NCBI GenBank assembly: GCA_030598625.1
Contig: JAUVPO010000044.1
Coordinates: 1-10,086 of the forward strand
DNA from: Deferribacteres bacterium
Lineage (GTDB): Bacteria > Nitrospirota > Thermodesulfovibrionia > UBA6902
Direction of reading: 5' to 3'
Length of the DNA: 10,086 bases
This document shows positions 1-5,968 of the stretch, in pieces (positions within the stretch are counted from its first letter, which is position 1; the number at the start of each line of letters is the position of its first letter). Both the position numbers and the translations under genes were made by a program. The notes under the pieces are model-generated. The model had not been told where the DNA came from. It did no database searches and was given only the letters and a program-made list of their open reading frames with translations.

Positions 1-127
1 CGGTTGCGACAGGACCTCCGCCCGCGGTTTCATGCTCAATAATTTCCTTTTTCGTATCAGGAGCAGGAAAGGAGTCTATGATAAAAAGGTTGTCGAGAGA
101 GCACTGGCCGAGTCCGATGACTTTCAT
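1..127 (-). CDS. PfkB-family carbohydrate/nucleoside kinase, N-terminal part only
   Basis: Partial gene running off the left edge; 42 complete codons are visible from an ATG at 127. The peptide begins MKVIGLGQCSLDNLFIIDSF and continues with a proline-rich turn and an AGGGPVAT segment. This matches the start of ribokinase/PfkB sugar kinases: a first beta strand with GxG, a substrate-contacting Asp (D12), and the Gly-Gly motif (residues 36-38) that normally sits near the sugar hydroxyls. The family phosphorylates sugars or nucleosides with ATP; the substrate cannot be told from this fragment, and the ATP-site motif (DTxGAGD) lies outside the window. An in-frame ATG at 139 would add four residues (MIIL). 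I prefer 127 because family members start about here and because a -10-like box overlaps the upstream ATG. No Shine-Dalgarno precedes either start. It is divergent from argH. Confidence 0.8.
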   Translation of the reverse strand, partial: MKVIGLGQCSLDNLFIIDSFPAPDTKKEIIEHETAGGGPVAT

Positions 128-134
128 AAGTATA

Positions 135-163
135 ATCATAAAAATGTTAAAGAGAGAAAGCAA
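135..163 (-). promoter_or_regulatory. Candidate promoter for the PfkB-family gene, possibly leaderless
   Basis: Read on the minus strand, TTGCTT (163-158) is followed after 17 bp by TATGAT (140-135), a 5/6 match to the sigma70 -10 box. The ATG at 127 lies 7 nt beyond the -10, so transcription would be expected to start at or within a base of the start codon. The -35 match is only moderate. The sequence motif is seen; promoter activity and leaderless translation are inferred. Confidence 0.45.
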
Positions 164-234
164 GCAAATTGCCGGATCGTAATAGTAGAGTGATGGAGAA
201 ATGGAGCAGTGGCATTATTTAAAGTTAATGAGAG

Positions 235-254
235 AACAACAAAAAATAGTTGTT
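235..254. repeat. Short inverted repeat upstream of the argH -35
   Basis: AACAAC (235-240) and GTTGTT (249-254) form a perfect 6-bp inverted repeat with an 8-nt A-rich spacer, ending 3 bp before the putative argH -35 box. Its position would suit an operator. It does not resemble the ArgR box consensus as I know it, and a 6-bp AT-rich repeat can easily arise by chance. Confidence 0.25.
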
Positions 255-257
255 GTT

Positions 258-287
258 TTGACATTTTATTTTCTTTTCTTTTATTCT
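258..287 (+). promoter_or_regulatory. Candidate argH promoter giving a leaderless mRNA
   Basis: A perfect -35 hexamer TTGACA (258-263) is followed after 18 bp by TATTCT (282-287), a 4/6 match to the -10 box. Only 7 nt separate the -10 from the argH ATG at 295, so the expected transcription start coincides with the start codon. The 31 nt before the ATG are nearly all pyrimidine plus scattered A and contain no G, so no Shine-Dalgarno is possible. The hexamers are seen; the activity is inferred. Confidence 0.55.
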
Positions 288-294
288 TACCACT

Positions 295-1665
295 ATGAAG
301 AAACTATGGGCTGGAAGGTTCAATGAGAAGACGGAAAGCGCGGTTGAGCGTTTCACGGAGTCCGTCTCTTTTGACGCGCGTTTGTGGAGGCACGATATCG
401 ATGGGAGCATTGCGCATGTAAAGATGCTCGGGAAGCAGAAGATCATATCTCCAAAAGATACGGCAATGATCGTTACGGGACTGAAGGAAATAGCGGATGA
501 AATTGAAGCCGGAAAATTCCGCTTTAAGGAAAGCCTCGAGGATGTGCATATGAACATAGAACATGCCCTTATCAAAAAGATTGGCCCTGTCGGCGGCAAG
601 GTCCATACTGCAAGGAGCCGCAACGACCAGGTGGCGCTTGACCTCAGGCTCTACCTAAGAGATGAGATAAAGGAGATTGTTAAACTGGTCAAGGCGCTGC
701 AAAAGGTCCTTGTGAATCTTGCGGAAAAGCATATTGATATTATTATGCCGGGTTATACGCATCTCCAGAGGGCGCAGCCTGTGCTTCTTTCACACCACCT
801 GCTTGCGTATTACGAGATGCTTGAACGGGACAGTGCAAGGTTTATGGATTGTCTGAAGAGGGTCAATGTGATGCCTCTTGGCTCAGCGGCGCTTGCGGGA
901 ACGACGCTGCCGATAGACAGAAAATATGTCGCCGGGCTTCTAAAGTTTCCGGCAGTGACTGAAAACAGCATTGATACAGTGTCTGACAGGGATTTTGTAA
1001 TTGAATTTATTTCAGCGTCAGGAATCCTGATGACGCATCTTTCAAGGTTTTCAGAGGAAATCATCCTGTGGAACAGCGAGGAGTTTGGCTTTATTGAACT
1101 GCCCGATGCGTTTACTACAGGCTCAAGCATCATGCCGCAGAAGAAAAACCCGGACGTCCTTGAACTTGCAAGAGGCAAGGCAGGGAGGGTATACGGGAAT
1201 TTGATGACGATACTTACTGTTATGAAAGGACTGCCGCTTGCGTATAACAGGGACATGCAGGAAGACAAGGAGCCTTTGTTTGACACGGTTGATACAATAA
1301 AGTCATGCCTTGCTATTTTAGTTAAAATGATGCCGGGGGTGCGGTTCAAAAAGTCTGAAATGGAAGAGGCGACAATGGCCGGATTTCTGACGGCCACGGA
1401 TATCGCGGAATACCTTGTAAAAAAAGGCATGCCTTTCAGGAAGGCGCATGCTGTTGTCGGTAAAACCGTTAAATACTGCATTGATAGAGATATGAATTTA
1501 ACGGACTTGAGGTTGAATGAGTTGAGAAATTTTTCGGAGCTGATCGGCGAGGATATCTTTCATTGTATCGCCGTGAAGGCTTCTGTTGAGGGAAAGAAAT
1601 CTTTTGGCGGAACATCCGGTAAAATGGTGCTTGCCCGAATTAAAAAAATCAAAACCGGGAAATGA
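295..1665 (+). CDS. argH: Argininosuccinate lyase
   Basis: Cytoplasmic enzyme that cleaves argininosuccinate to arginine and fumarate, the last step of arginine synthesis; active as a homotetramer in the fumarase/aspartase superfamily. At 456 aa it is full length for the family. Visible landmarks are the usual N-terminus MKKLWAGRF, the HTARSRNDQV block (104-113), GYTHLQRAQP (153-162) with the conserved His156, and the superfamily signature GSSIMPQKKNP (276-286), which carries the catalytic serine on the flexible loop. The start at 295 is fixed by the family N-terminus, although no Shine-Dalgarno precedes it. The stop overlaps the next start by 4 bp (ATGA), so the lipoprotein gene is very probably co-transcribed and translationally coupled. 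No other arginine gene is in the window. Family assignment is certain. Confidence 0.98.
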   Translation: MKKLWAGRFNEKTESAVERFTESVSFDARLWRHDIDGSIAHVKMLGKQKIISPKDTAMIVTGLKEIADEIEAGKFRFKESLEDVHMNIEHALIKKIGPVGGKVHTARSRNDQVALDLRLYLRDEIKEIVKLVKALQKVLVNLAEKHIDIIMPGYTHLQRAQPVLLSHHLLAYYEMLERDSARFMDCLKRVNVMPLGSAALAGTTLPIDRKYVAGLLKFPAVTENSIDTVSDRDFVIEFISASGILMTHLSRFSEEIILWNSEEFGFIELPDAFTTGSSIMPQKKNPDVLELARGKAGRVYGNLMTILTVMKGLPLAYNRDMQEDKEPLFDTVDTIKSCLAILVKMMPGVRFKKSEMEEATMAGFLTATDIAEYLVKKGMPFRKAHAVVGKTVKYCIDRDMNLTDLRLNELRNFSELIGEDIFHCIAVKASVEGKKSFGGTSGKMVLARIKKIKTGK

Positions 1666-2186
1666 GAAACAGGAAAGACAATAAAAAAGATAAACGGCTG
1701 TCTCAAGTTTTATTTTTATTATTGCTGGTTTCCTGTTTTTTGTTCTTTATATCTTCTGTTGCGTGCGGCAGGAGAGGCGATCCGGTCCTGATAGAGCATT
1801 ATAATGATATTGTCGATGAAAGAGATTTGGATAATAATGCAAAGAATGCAGTGGAATCAGGCGATATACCAACTAAGGAGCATGATGCCGATAAGGAAGA
1901 GATTAAGGCGATTGCGCCTGATACACCAACCGGTCTGGTTGGTGTATATACCCGGAAAAGCATAGTACTTACGTGGAATGAGATGACCGGGCAGAATGTC
2001 AGATTTTACAATGTGTATCGGTCTTCCGGAGATAATGATTTTATATTTGCCGGAGAGACGGTTACTCCCGCGTTTACTGATAATAATATAGATAAAAATG
2101 TACAATATTATTATAAAATTACCGCTGTCGGAGAGCTTGAGAGTCTTCCATCAGATAAAATTGGGATTAAAACGGGAATTCGTTAA
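1662..2186 (+). CDS. Lipoprotein with one fibronectin type III domain
   Basis: A 174-aa secreted lipoprotein of unknown role. A basic N-terminus (KKDKR) is followed by a hydrophobic segment (about residues 16-33) and a lipobox-like SVAC with Cys35 as the lipidated residue. The mature protein would start CGRRGDPV, similar to the CGxKG start of small LptM-type lipoproteins. Residues 36-84 are a charged, probably disordered linker. Residues 85-170 look like a single FnIII beta-sandwich: PxxPTGL at its start, a core LTW, then YNVYRSS and YYYKITAVG strands. The start overlaps the argH stop (ATGA) and has no good Shine-Dalgarno, which suggests translational coupling. gmhA starts 2 nt after its stop. 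Similar lipoproteins follow argH in some delta-proteobacterial genomes, to my recollection, but the arginine link looks positional only. An 11-bp hairpin lies within the gene (1921-1947). Confidence 0.88.
   Translation: MRNRKDNKKDKRLSQVLFLLLLVSCFLFFISSVACGRRGDPVLIEHYNDIVDERDLDNNAKNAVESGDIPTKEHDADKEEIKAIAPDTPTGLVGVYTRKSIVLTWNEMTGQNVRFYNVYRSSGDNDFIFAGETVTPAFTDNNIDKNVQYYYKITAVGELESLPSDKIGIKTGIR
1921..1947. repeat. Perfect 11-bp inverted repeat (hairpin) inside the lipoprotein gene
   Basis: ATACACCAACC (1921-1931) and GGTTGGTGTAT (1937-1947) are perfect reverse complements around a 5-nt loop (GGTCT). The hairpin encodes DTPTGLVGVY at the linker/FnIII boundary. No T-tract follows, so it is not a standard terminator. 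It could slow ribosomes, mark an mRNA processing point, be a protein-binding palindrome, or be chance. Confidence 0.75.
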
Positions 2187-2188
2187 TA

Positions 2189-2773
2189 ATGAAAGAAAAA
2201 ATATTAAAGGCATTTAAAGATAGTATAGCCGTCAAGGAGAAATTTGTTAAGGAGAATATTGACTCAATTATTGAAGTGTCAAGGCTACTTGCCGATACAT
2301 TCAACAGGGGCGATAAACTATTGCTTTTCGGCAACGGCGGCAGCGCAAGTGACGCCTCTCACATTGCTGCTGAATTTGTTAACAGGTTCAGGAAGGAACG
2401 CCCCGCTTTTCCGGCCGTGGCCCTGAATACCGATATGGCTGTCCTGACTTCCATTGCTAACGACTATGATTATGCGGATGTTTTTGTGCGCCAACTCAAG
2501 GCGCTTGCCCGGGAAGGTGATGTGGTAATTGCCATCAGCACCAGCGGGAATTCTCCAAACGTTATCAAAGCGGTTGAGGCCGCAAAAAGGAAGAGATTAA
2601 AGACAATAGCATTTACGGGAGCCAAAGGCGATAAACTGGCTTCTAAATGTGACTATGTCTTTTCTGTTCCGTCCGGTAATACTCCAAGAGTACAGGAGAC
2701 CCATATTACCCTTGGTCATGTCCTCTGTCAAATGGTGGAAGAACTGCTCTTTGAAGCCCACAGGAATAAATAG
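2189..2773 (+). CDS. gmhA: Phosphoheptose isomerase (sedoheptulose 7-phosphate isomerase)
   Basis: Cytoplasmic SIS-domain enzyme that converts sedoheptulose 7-phosphate to D-glycero-D-manno-heptose 7-phosphate, the first step toward the ADP-heptose (or GDP-heptose) used in LPS core or surface glycans. At 194 aa it is full length. The SIS phosphate-binding segment FGNGGSASDASHIAAEF spans residues 47-63, and STSGNSPN (117-124) is the second sugar-phosphate loop. Residues H58, E62, Q169 and H177 match the four zinc/catalytic positions of E. coli GmhA (61, 65, 172, 180) with a constant offset of 3, which separates it from DiaA and other SIS proteins lacking the site. The ATG lies 2 nt after the lipoprotein stop with no clear Shine-Dalgarno, so translation is probably coupled. 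Other heptose genes are not in the window. Confidence 0.95.
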   Translation: MKEKILKAFKDSIAVKEKFVKENIDSIIEVSRLLADTFNRGDKLLLFGNGGSASDASHIAAEFVNRFRKERPAFPAVALNTDMAVLTSIANDYDYADVFVRQLKALAREGDVVIAISTSGNSPNVIKAVEAAKRKRLKTIAFTGAKGDKLASKCDYVFSVPSGNTPRVQETHITLGHVLCQMVEELLFEAHRNK

Positions 2774-2777
2774 TCCA

Positions 2778-3764
2778 TTGAAAAAGATTGCTTTATTTTT
2801 GATTCCTCTTTTGATCTTACCCCTGATTTCAGATGGAGAAACGCATTTTCTGAAATTAAGGGCCACTCATCAACCCGATTTTTTAAGGATTGTGCTGGAA
2901 GGGGAGAAATCCGTAATAAACAGGGCCTCGGTATATCAGAGAGAGCAGAATATAATTGTTGCCTTCCCTGATACCGATTTTTCAATTCAGACGGAAAAAA
3001 TCGTCGTAGCTTTTAAGAAGGTAGATGGAAATACGGTCGAGTTTTATCCCGGCAACTTTAGAGGGTTAAATATTTTTACTATGGAACATCCGTACAGGCT
3101 TGTTATAGATGTGTTTCTGGAAAAGAAGATGATGGACCAGGTCCCTGAAAGACCGCGTCGGGAAGAAAGCAGGGAAACGGGGACAACAAAGATCAGAAAA
3201 ATTGTAATAGACCCGGGACATGGGGGTTATGATTACGGTCTCGTAAAAGATAATTATATAGAGAAGATCGTTGTGCTTGATATCGCCAGGACATTGAGGG
3301 CGCTTACGAATATAGGTTCTTTCCGGAGTTATCTAACCAGGGGCAGCGACCGGTTAATGACCCAGAGTGAAAGAGCCGAATATTCAAACAGCAAGGATGC
3401 GGATATCTTCATCAGTCTCCATATCGGCAACCACAGCGATGTCGTGATTTATGTTCCCGTTATTACAGGGCATGTATCTGATGATATAAAACCATATCTG
3501 AATGACAAAGGCCAGGAGGAATATATGAAGGAGACAATCAGTCTTCTTAACGCCATGAAGGAGGCGGTAATAGACGATCTGGGTGATGATATGTTATCAG
3601 TGCGACCACTTCCTTACAGTGTCCTTTCAAAAACAGAAGCAGCGGCCCTTATGATTGAACTGCCGTCTTTTGAAGACGCTTATTATATTGAAGAGTTTAA
3701 AACGGAAATTGCAAATATCTTACATAAAGGGCTATACATTTATGAAGAATTCAAAGCGAAATAA
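2778..3764 (+). CDS. Periplasmic N-acetylmuramoyl-L-alanine amidase (AMIN + Amidase_3)
   Basis: Zinc hydrolase predicted to cut the amide bond between MurNAc and the stem peptide of peptidoglycan. I start it at TTG 2778, 4 nt after the gmhA stop: this gives a textbook signal peptide (KK, then hydrophobic residues 4-17), whereas upstream in-frame starts lie inside gmhA and add an unlikely extension. An AGGA at 2762-2765 is a distant Shine-Dalgarno. Length is 328 aa. Residues 23-114 resemble an AMIN wall-targeting domain, 115-139 a charged linker, and 140-328 Amidase_3. H148 (in DPGHGG), E162 (in IEK) and H215 (in SLH) are the zinc ligands, and E294 (in MIEL) is the catalytic Glu, so the active site is complete. 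The family segment SIHANA is replaced by SLHIGNHS and the C-terminal part is divergent. It overlaps the GerMN gene by 23 bp. Confidence 0.85.
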   Translation: MKKIALFLIPLLILPLISDGETHFLKLRATHQPDFLRIVLEGEKSVINRASVYQREQNIIVAFPDTDFSIQTEKIVVAFKKVDGNTVEFYPGNFRGLNIFTMEHPYRLVIDVFLEKKMMDQVPERPRREESRETGTTKIRKIVIDPGHGGYDYGLVKDNYIEKIVVLDIARTLRALTNIGSFRSYLTRGSDRLMTQSERAEYSNSKDADIFISLHIGNHSDVVIYVPVITGHVSDDIKPYLNDKGQEEYMKETISLLNAMKEAVIDDLGDDMLSVRPLPYSVLSKTEAAALMIELPSFEDAYYIEEFKTEIANILHKGLYIYEEFKAK

Positions 3765-4320
3765 TAATAAAAACAAAAGGAAAAGAGTCTGGCTTTATCC
3801 TCTTGTTCTCGTTGCGGTTTTTACGATCAGTACAGGCGTGAGTTATTTCTATTTCAAGGATGAGTTTATGTTTAAATCTTCTTTTATCGCCGATATTGAG
3901 TCAAGGCTCGCTAAATCCTTAGAGAAGGAAGATGAGAAAGCTTCTTTCAGACTGTATGAATCCGGCGAGGTTGGTCCGTCAATTACAAACGGCATGGTTT
4001 TCAGAAAGGACACATTGCTCGTTATCGCGGAGGATATAATAAGAAATCATGTAGAGCCTTATGATGTAAGGCTTATGGATCTGTATGTGGATAAAGAGGG
4101 TGTAGTCTATATTGACTTCGGCAGCGAAATAAAGAAAAACTTCAAGGGAGACGCCCTTGAAGAATTAAAGATTATTTACGGATTGTTCAATGGGATGAAA
4201 TCAACATTTCCCGGGTTTACCGCCCTGAAGATTTTAATCGATGGCAGAGAGGATGAAAGTTTTGGCGGTCATATAGACATATCAAAACCGATAGGAGAAG
4301 AAATTGCGGAAAGTATCTAA
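3742..4320 (+). CDS. Membrane-anchored GerMN-domain protein
   Basis: A 192-aa protein with a very basic N-terminus (residues 2-15, rich in Lys/Arg/Asn) and one hydrophobic segment (about 16-38), which puts the rest in the periplasm with a signal-anchor topology. Residues about 88-182 match the GerMN fold: a DLYVDKEGVVYIDFGSEI strand pair, an ELKIIYGLFNGMKST helix, an ALKILIDG strand, and the terminal GGHIDISKPI motif. GerMN is named from the Bacillus GerM protein of sporulation and germination, but it is widespread in non-spore-formers next to cell-wall amidases. The biochemical role is unknown; peptidoglycan binding or support of the amidase is an inference from position. The ATG at 3742 is chosen because it gives the basic-plus-membrane N-terminus; it overlaps the amidase by 23 bp, with a weak AAAGGG at 3726-3731. 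Almost certainly co-translated with its neighbours. Confidence 0.85.
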   Translation: MKNSKRNNNKNKRKRVWLYPLVLVAVFTISTGVSYFYFKDEFMFKSSFIADIESRLAKSLEKEDEKASFRLYESGEVGPSITNGMVFRKDTLLVIAEDIIRNHVEPYDVRLMDLYVDKEGVVYIDFGSEIKKNFKGDALEELKIIYGLFNGMKSTFPGFTALKILIDGREDESFGGHIDISKPIGEEIAESI

Positions 4321-4324
4321 TGAA

Positions 4325-5113
4325 ATGCCCATAGGTATTTTTGATTCAGGGGTCGGCGGCCTTACGGTTATGAAGGAGATAATGAAGTTATTGCCTGAAG
4401 AAGACATTCTTTATATCGGTGATACTGCGAGAGTGCCGTACGGGACAAGGTCTCCTGAGACCGTCTCGAGATATTCCCTTGAAAATGCCCGCTTTCTCAT
4501 GTCTAAGGGGATCAAGGTCCTTGTGGTTGCCTGCAACACATCATCTGCTGTAAGCCTTGCTTTACTGAGGGAAAAATTTCCTGTTTCAGTTATAGGTGTT
4601 GTAGAGCCCGGAGCCAGGGCTGCCGTTGAAAGGTCAATTTTAAAGAGAATAGCGGTTATTGGAACAGAGACTACAATTAAGACCGGTTCTTACGAGCGGG
4701 CAATTAGAGAAATAGATAATTCTATTGAGGTATCCGGAATAGCCTGTCCGCTCTTTGTCCCGATAATTGAAGAGGGATGGCTTGAAGGAGATGTGGTGAA
4801 TCTTACCGTAGAGAAATATCTCTCTTCAATAAGATACAATAATGTGGACACCCTGGTGCTGGGCTGCACGCATTATCCAATGATAAAAAATGTGATTGAA
4901 AAATTTGTACAGTTGCCGCTGATAGATTCGGCAGTTGAGACTGCGAAAGAGGTAAAAAGTGTGCTTGAGAAAAAAGATATTCTTTGCAAGAGTAAAGGAG
5001 AAGTATCGAGAAACTTCTTTGTCAGCGACTCGCCGGAAAAATTCGCTTATGTGGGCGAAAAATTTTTGGGGCATAAGATTTTAAATATTTTAAAGATTGA
5101 GCTGGGTGGATAA
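4325..5113 (+). CDS. murI: Glutamate racemase
   Basis: Cytoplasmic cofactor-independent racemase that makes D-glutamate for the peptidoglycan stem peptide. At 262 aa it is full length. Both catalytic cysteines are present: C70 in VVACNTSS and C181 in LGCTHYP, with H183 next to the latter. D7 sits in the N-terminal IFDSGVGG motif, and IGDTARVPYG (31-40) is another family block. ATG 4325 is chosen since the family begins MxIGIFDSGVGG; an in-frame TTG at 4304 would add seven residues and overlap the GerMN gene. The gap from the GerMN stop is 4 nt, with a weak GGAAAG about 11 nt before the ATG. Being directly downstream of the amidase and GerMN genes makes this a peptidoglycan cluster. Confidence 0.97.
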   Translation: MPIGIFDSGVGGLTVMKEIMKLLPEEDILYIGDTARVPYGTRSPETVSRYSLENARFLMSKGIKVLVVACNTSSAVSLALLREKFPVSVIGVVEPGARAAVERSILKRIAVIGTETTIKTGSYERAIREIDNSIEVSGIACPLFVPIIEEGWLEGDVVNLTVEKYLSSIRYNNVDTLVLGCTHYPMIKNVIEKFVQLPLIDSAVETAKEVKSVLEKKDILCKSKGEVSRNFFVSDSPEKFAYVGEKFLGHKILNILKIELGG

Positions 5114-5138
5114 TGCCTGATTGCAATCCAATTGAATT

Positions 5139-5170
5139 TTGATCGGAAAAGATAAATTTATACATATACA
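5139..5170 (+). promoter_or_regulatory. Weak candidate promoter before rph
   Basis: In the 80-bp murI-rph gap, TTGATC (5139-5144) is a fair -35. The only -10-like choices are TACATA (5161, 16-bp spacing) and TATACA (5165, 20-bp spacing), neither good. An internal promoter for rph is possible but rph may simply be read through from murI. A 10-bp palindrome GATTGCAATC lies just upstream (5119-5128). Confidence 0.2.
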
Positions 5171-5180
5171 GAGTAATTTT

Positions 5181-5185
5181 GGAGG
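5181..5185 (+). promoter_or_regulatory. Shine-Dalgarno that decides the rph start
   Basis: GGAGG is placed 8 nt before ATG 5194. An in-frame TTG at 5179 overlaps this motif and would add five residues to the family N-terminus MRPDGR, so the TTG is rejected as a start. Confidence 0.85.
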
Positions 5186-5193
5186 ATTTTATA

Positions 5194-5910
5194 ATGCGTC
5201 CTGATGGAAGAAGCGCCGACAAGATGAGAAGTATTAAAATCACAAAAGATTTTTTAATGAGCGCGGAGGGTTCCGTACTGATAGAGGTAGGGAATACAAA
5301 AGTGATTTGCACGGCTTCGTTTGATGACAGAGTGCCCCCTTTTCTGAAGGACCGAAACAAGGGATGGGTTACCGGTGAATACTCTATGCTGCCCCGGTCT
5401 ACCTCTACCAGGACTGTCCGTGAATCTTCAAGGGGAAGGGTTGGAGGCAGGACACATGAAATACAGAGGCTTATCGGCAGGGCAATGCGTTCCGTTGTTG
5501 ATCTCACGGCATTGGGTGAGAGAACTGTCTGGCTTGACTGTGATGTTATACAGGCGGATGGAGGGACCAGGACGGCTTCAATAACAGGGGCGTTTGTAGC
5601 TCTTAAAGATGCCGTAAACCGCGCAATGGAGGATGGAATCATTGGGAAACAACCGGTAAAGGACTACGTTGCCGCAGTGAGTGTGGGTATTGTTAATGGA
5701 GAGCCCGTACTTGATCTCTCGTACGAAGAGGATTCAGCTGCGGAAGTTGATATGAATATTGTAATGACGGCCTCGGGGAAATTTATAGAAGTGCAGGGTA
5801 CGGCTGAAACACAGCCGTTTGACATGAAGCGTCTACAGGGAATGCTGGATCTCGCTGAATCAGGGATTAAAGAGATCGTGGCTGTTCAGAAGGACGTACT
5901 TGGGGAATAA
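5194..5910 (+). CDS. rph: Ribonuclease PH
   Basis: Phosphate-dependent 3'-to-5' exoribonuclease that trims the 3' end of tRNA precursors and releases nucleoside diphosphates; forms a hexameric ring of the PNPase/exosome fold. At 238 aa it is full length. It begins MRPDGRSADKMR, as the family does. R86 in GGRTHEIQRLIGRAMR and the G-T-R segment (124-126, in GGTRTASI) are the phosphate-binding residues. D180 and D186 in the EEDSAAEVDMN stretch match the metal-binding aspartates. The start ATG has a strong Shine-Dalgarno. In many bacteria rph is followed by the XTP pyrophosphatase gene rdgB; here radC comes next instead, after a 58-bp gap. No terminator was seen after it. Confidence 0.97.
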   Translation: MRPDGRSADKMRSIKITKDFLMSAEGSVLIEVGNTKVICTASFDDRVPPFLKDRNKGWVTGEYSMLPRSTSTRTVRESSRGRVGGRTHEIQRLIGRAMRSVVDLTALGERTVWLDCDVIQADGGTRTASITGAFVALKDAVNRAMEDGIIGKQPVKDYVAAVSVGIVNGEPVLDLSYEEDSAAEVDMNIVMTASGKFIEVQGTAETQPFDMKRLQGMLDLAESGIKEIVAVQKDVLGE

Positions 5911-5920
5911 AAAGTTGTCG

Positions 5921-5941
5921 GTTATTGATTAATCTAATAAC
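5921..5941. repeat. Near-palindrome between rph and radC
   Basis: GTTATT (5921-5926) and AATAAC (5936-5941) flank a palindromic GATTAATC, giving a 21-bp near-perfect dyad. It is very AT-rich and lacks a T-tract, so it is not a convincing terminator. It could be an operator for radC, or chance. Confidence 0.3.
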
Positions 5942-5968
5942 AATTAACGGATAACGATTTGTGGGCTC

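Noticed and set aside
225..623. Open reading frames of 100-132 codons on the minus strand across the argH start
   Set aside because: They lie antisense to a certain gene, show no family motifs, and have low-complexity Ser/Phe-rich products typical of shadow frames.
810..1481. 223-codon minus-strand open frame inside argH
   Set aside because: Long, but fully antisense to the conserved core of argH, with no recognisable domain and no ribosome site; codon bias of argH opens this frame.
2649..2777. Longer amidase N-terminus from ATG 2649 within gmhA
   Set aside because: It would overlap gmhA by about 125 bp and put 43 polar residues before a clear signal peptide.
4449..4462. GGTCTC-CT-GAGACC palindrome in murI
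   Set aside because: The 2-nt centre cannot form a good RNA loop and the sequence encodes conserved MurI residues; likely chance.
5022..5642. 206-codon minus-strand open frame across murI end and rph
   Set aside because: It is antisense to rph, which is certain, and crosses a gene boundary; Ser/Pro-rich composition indicates a shadow.
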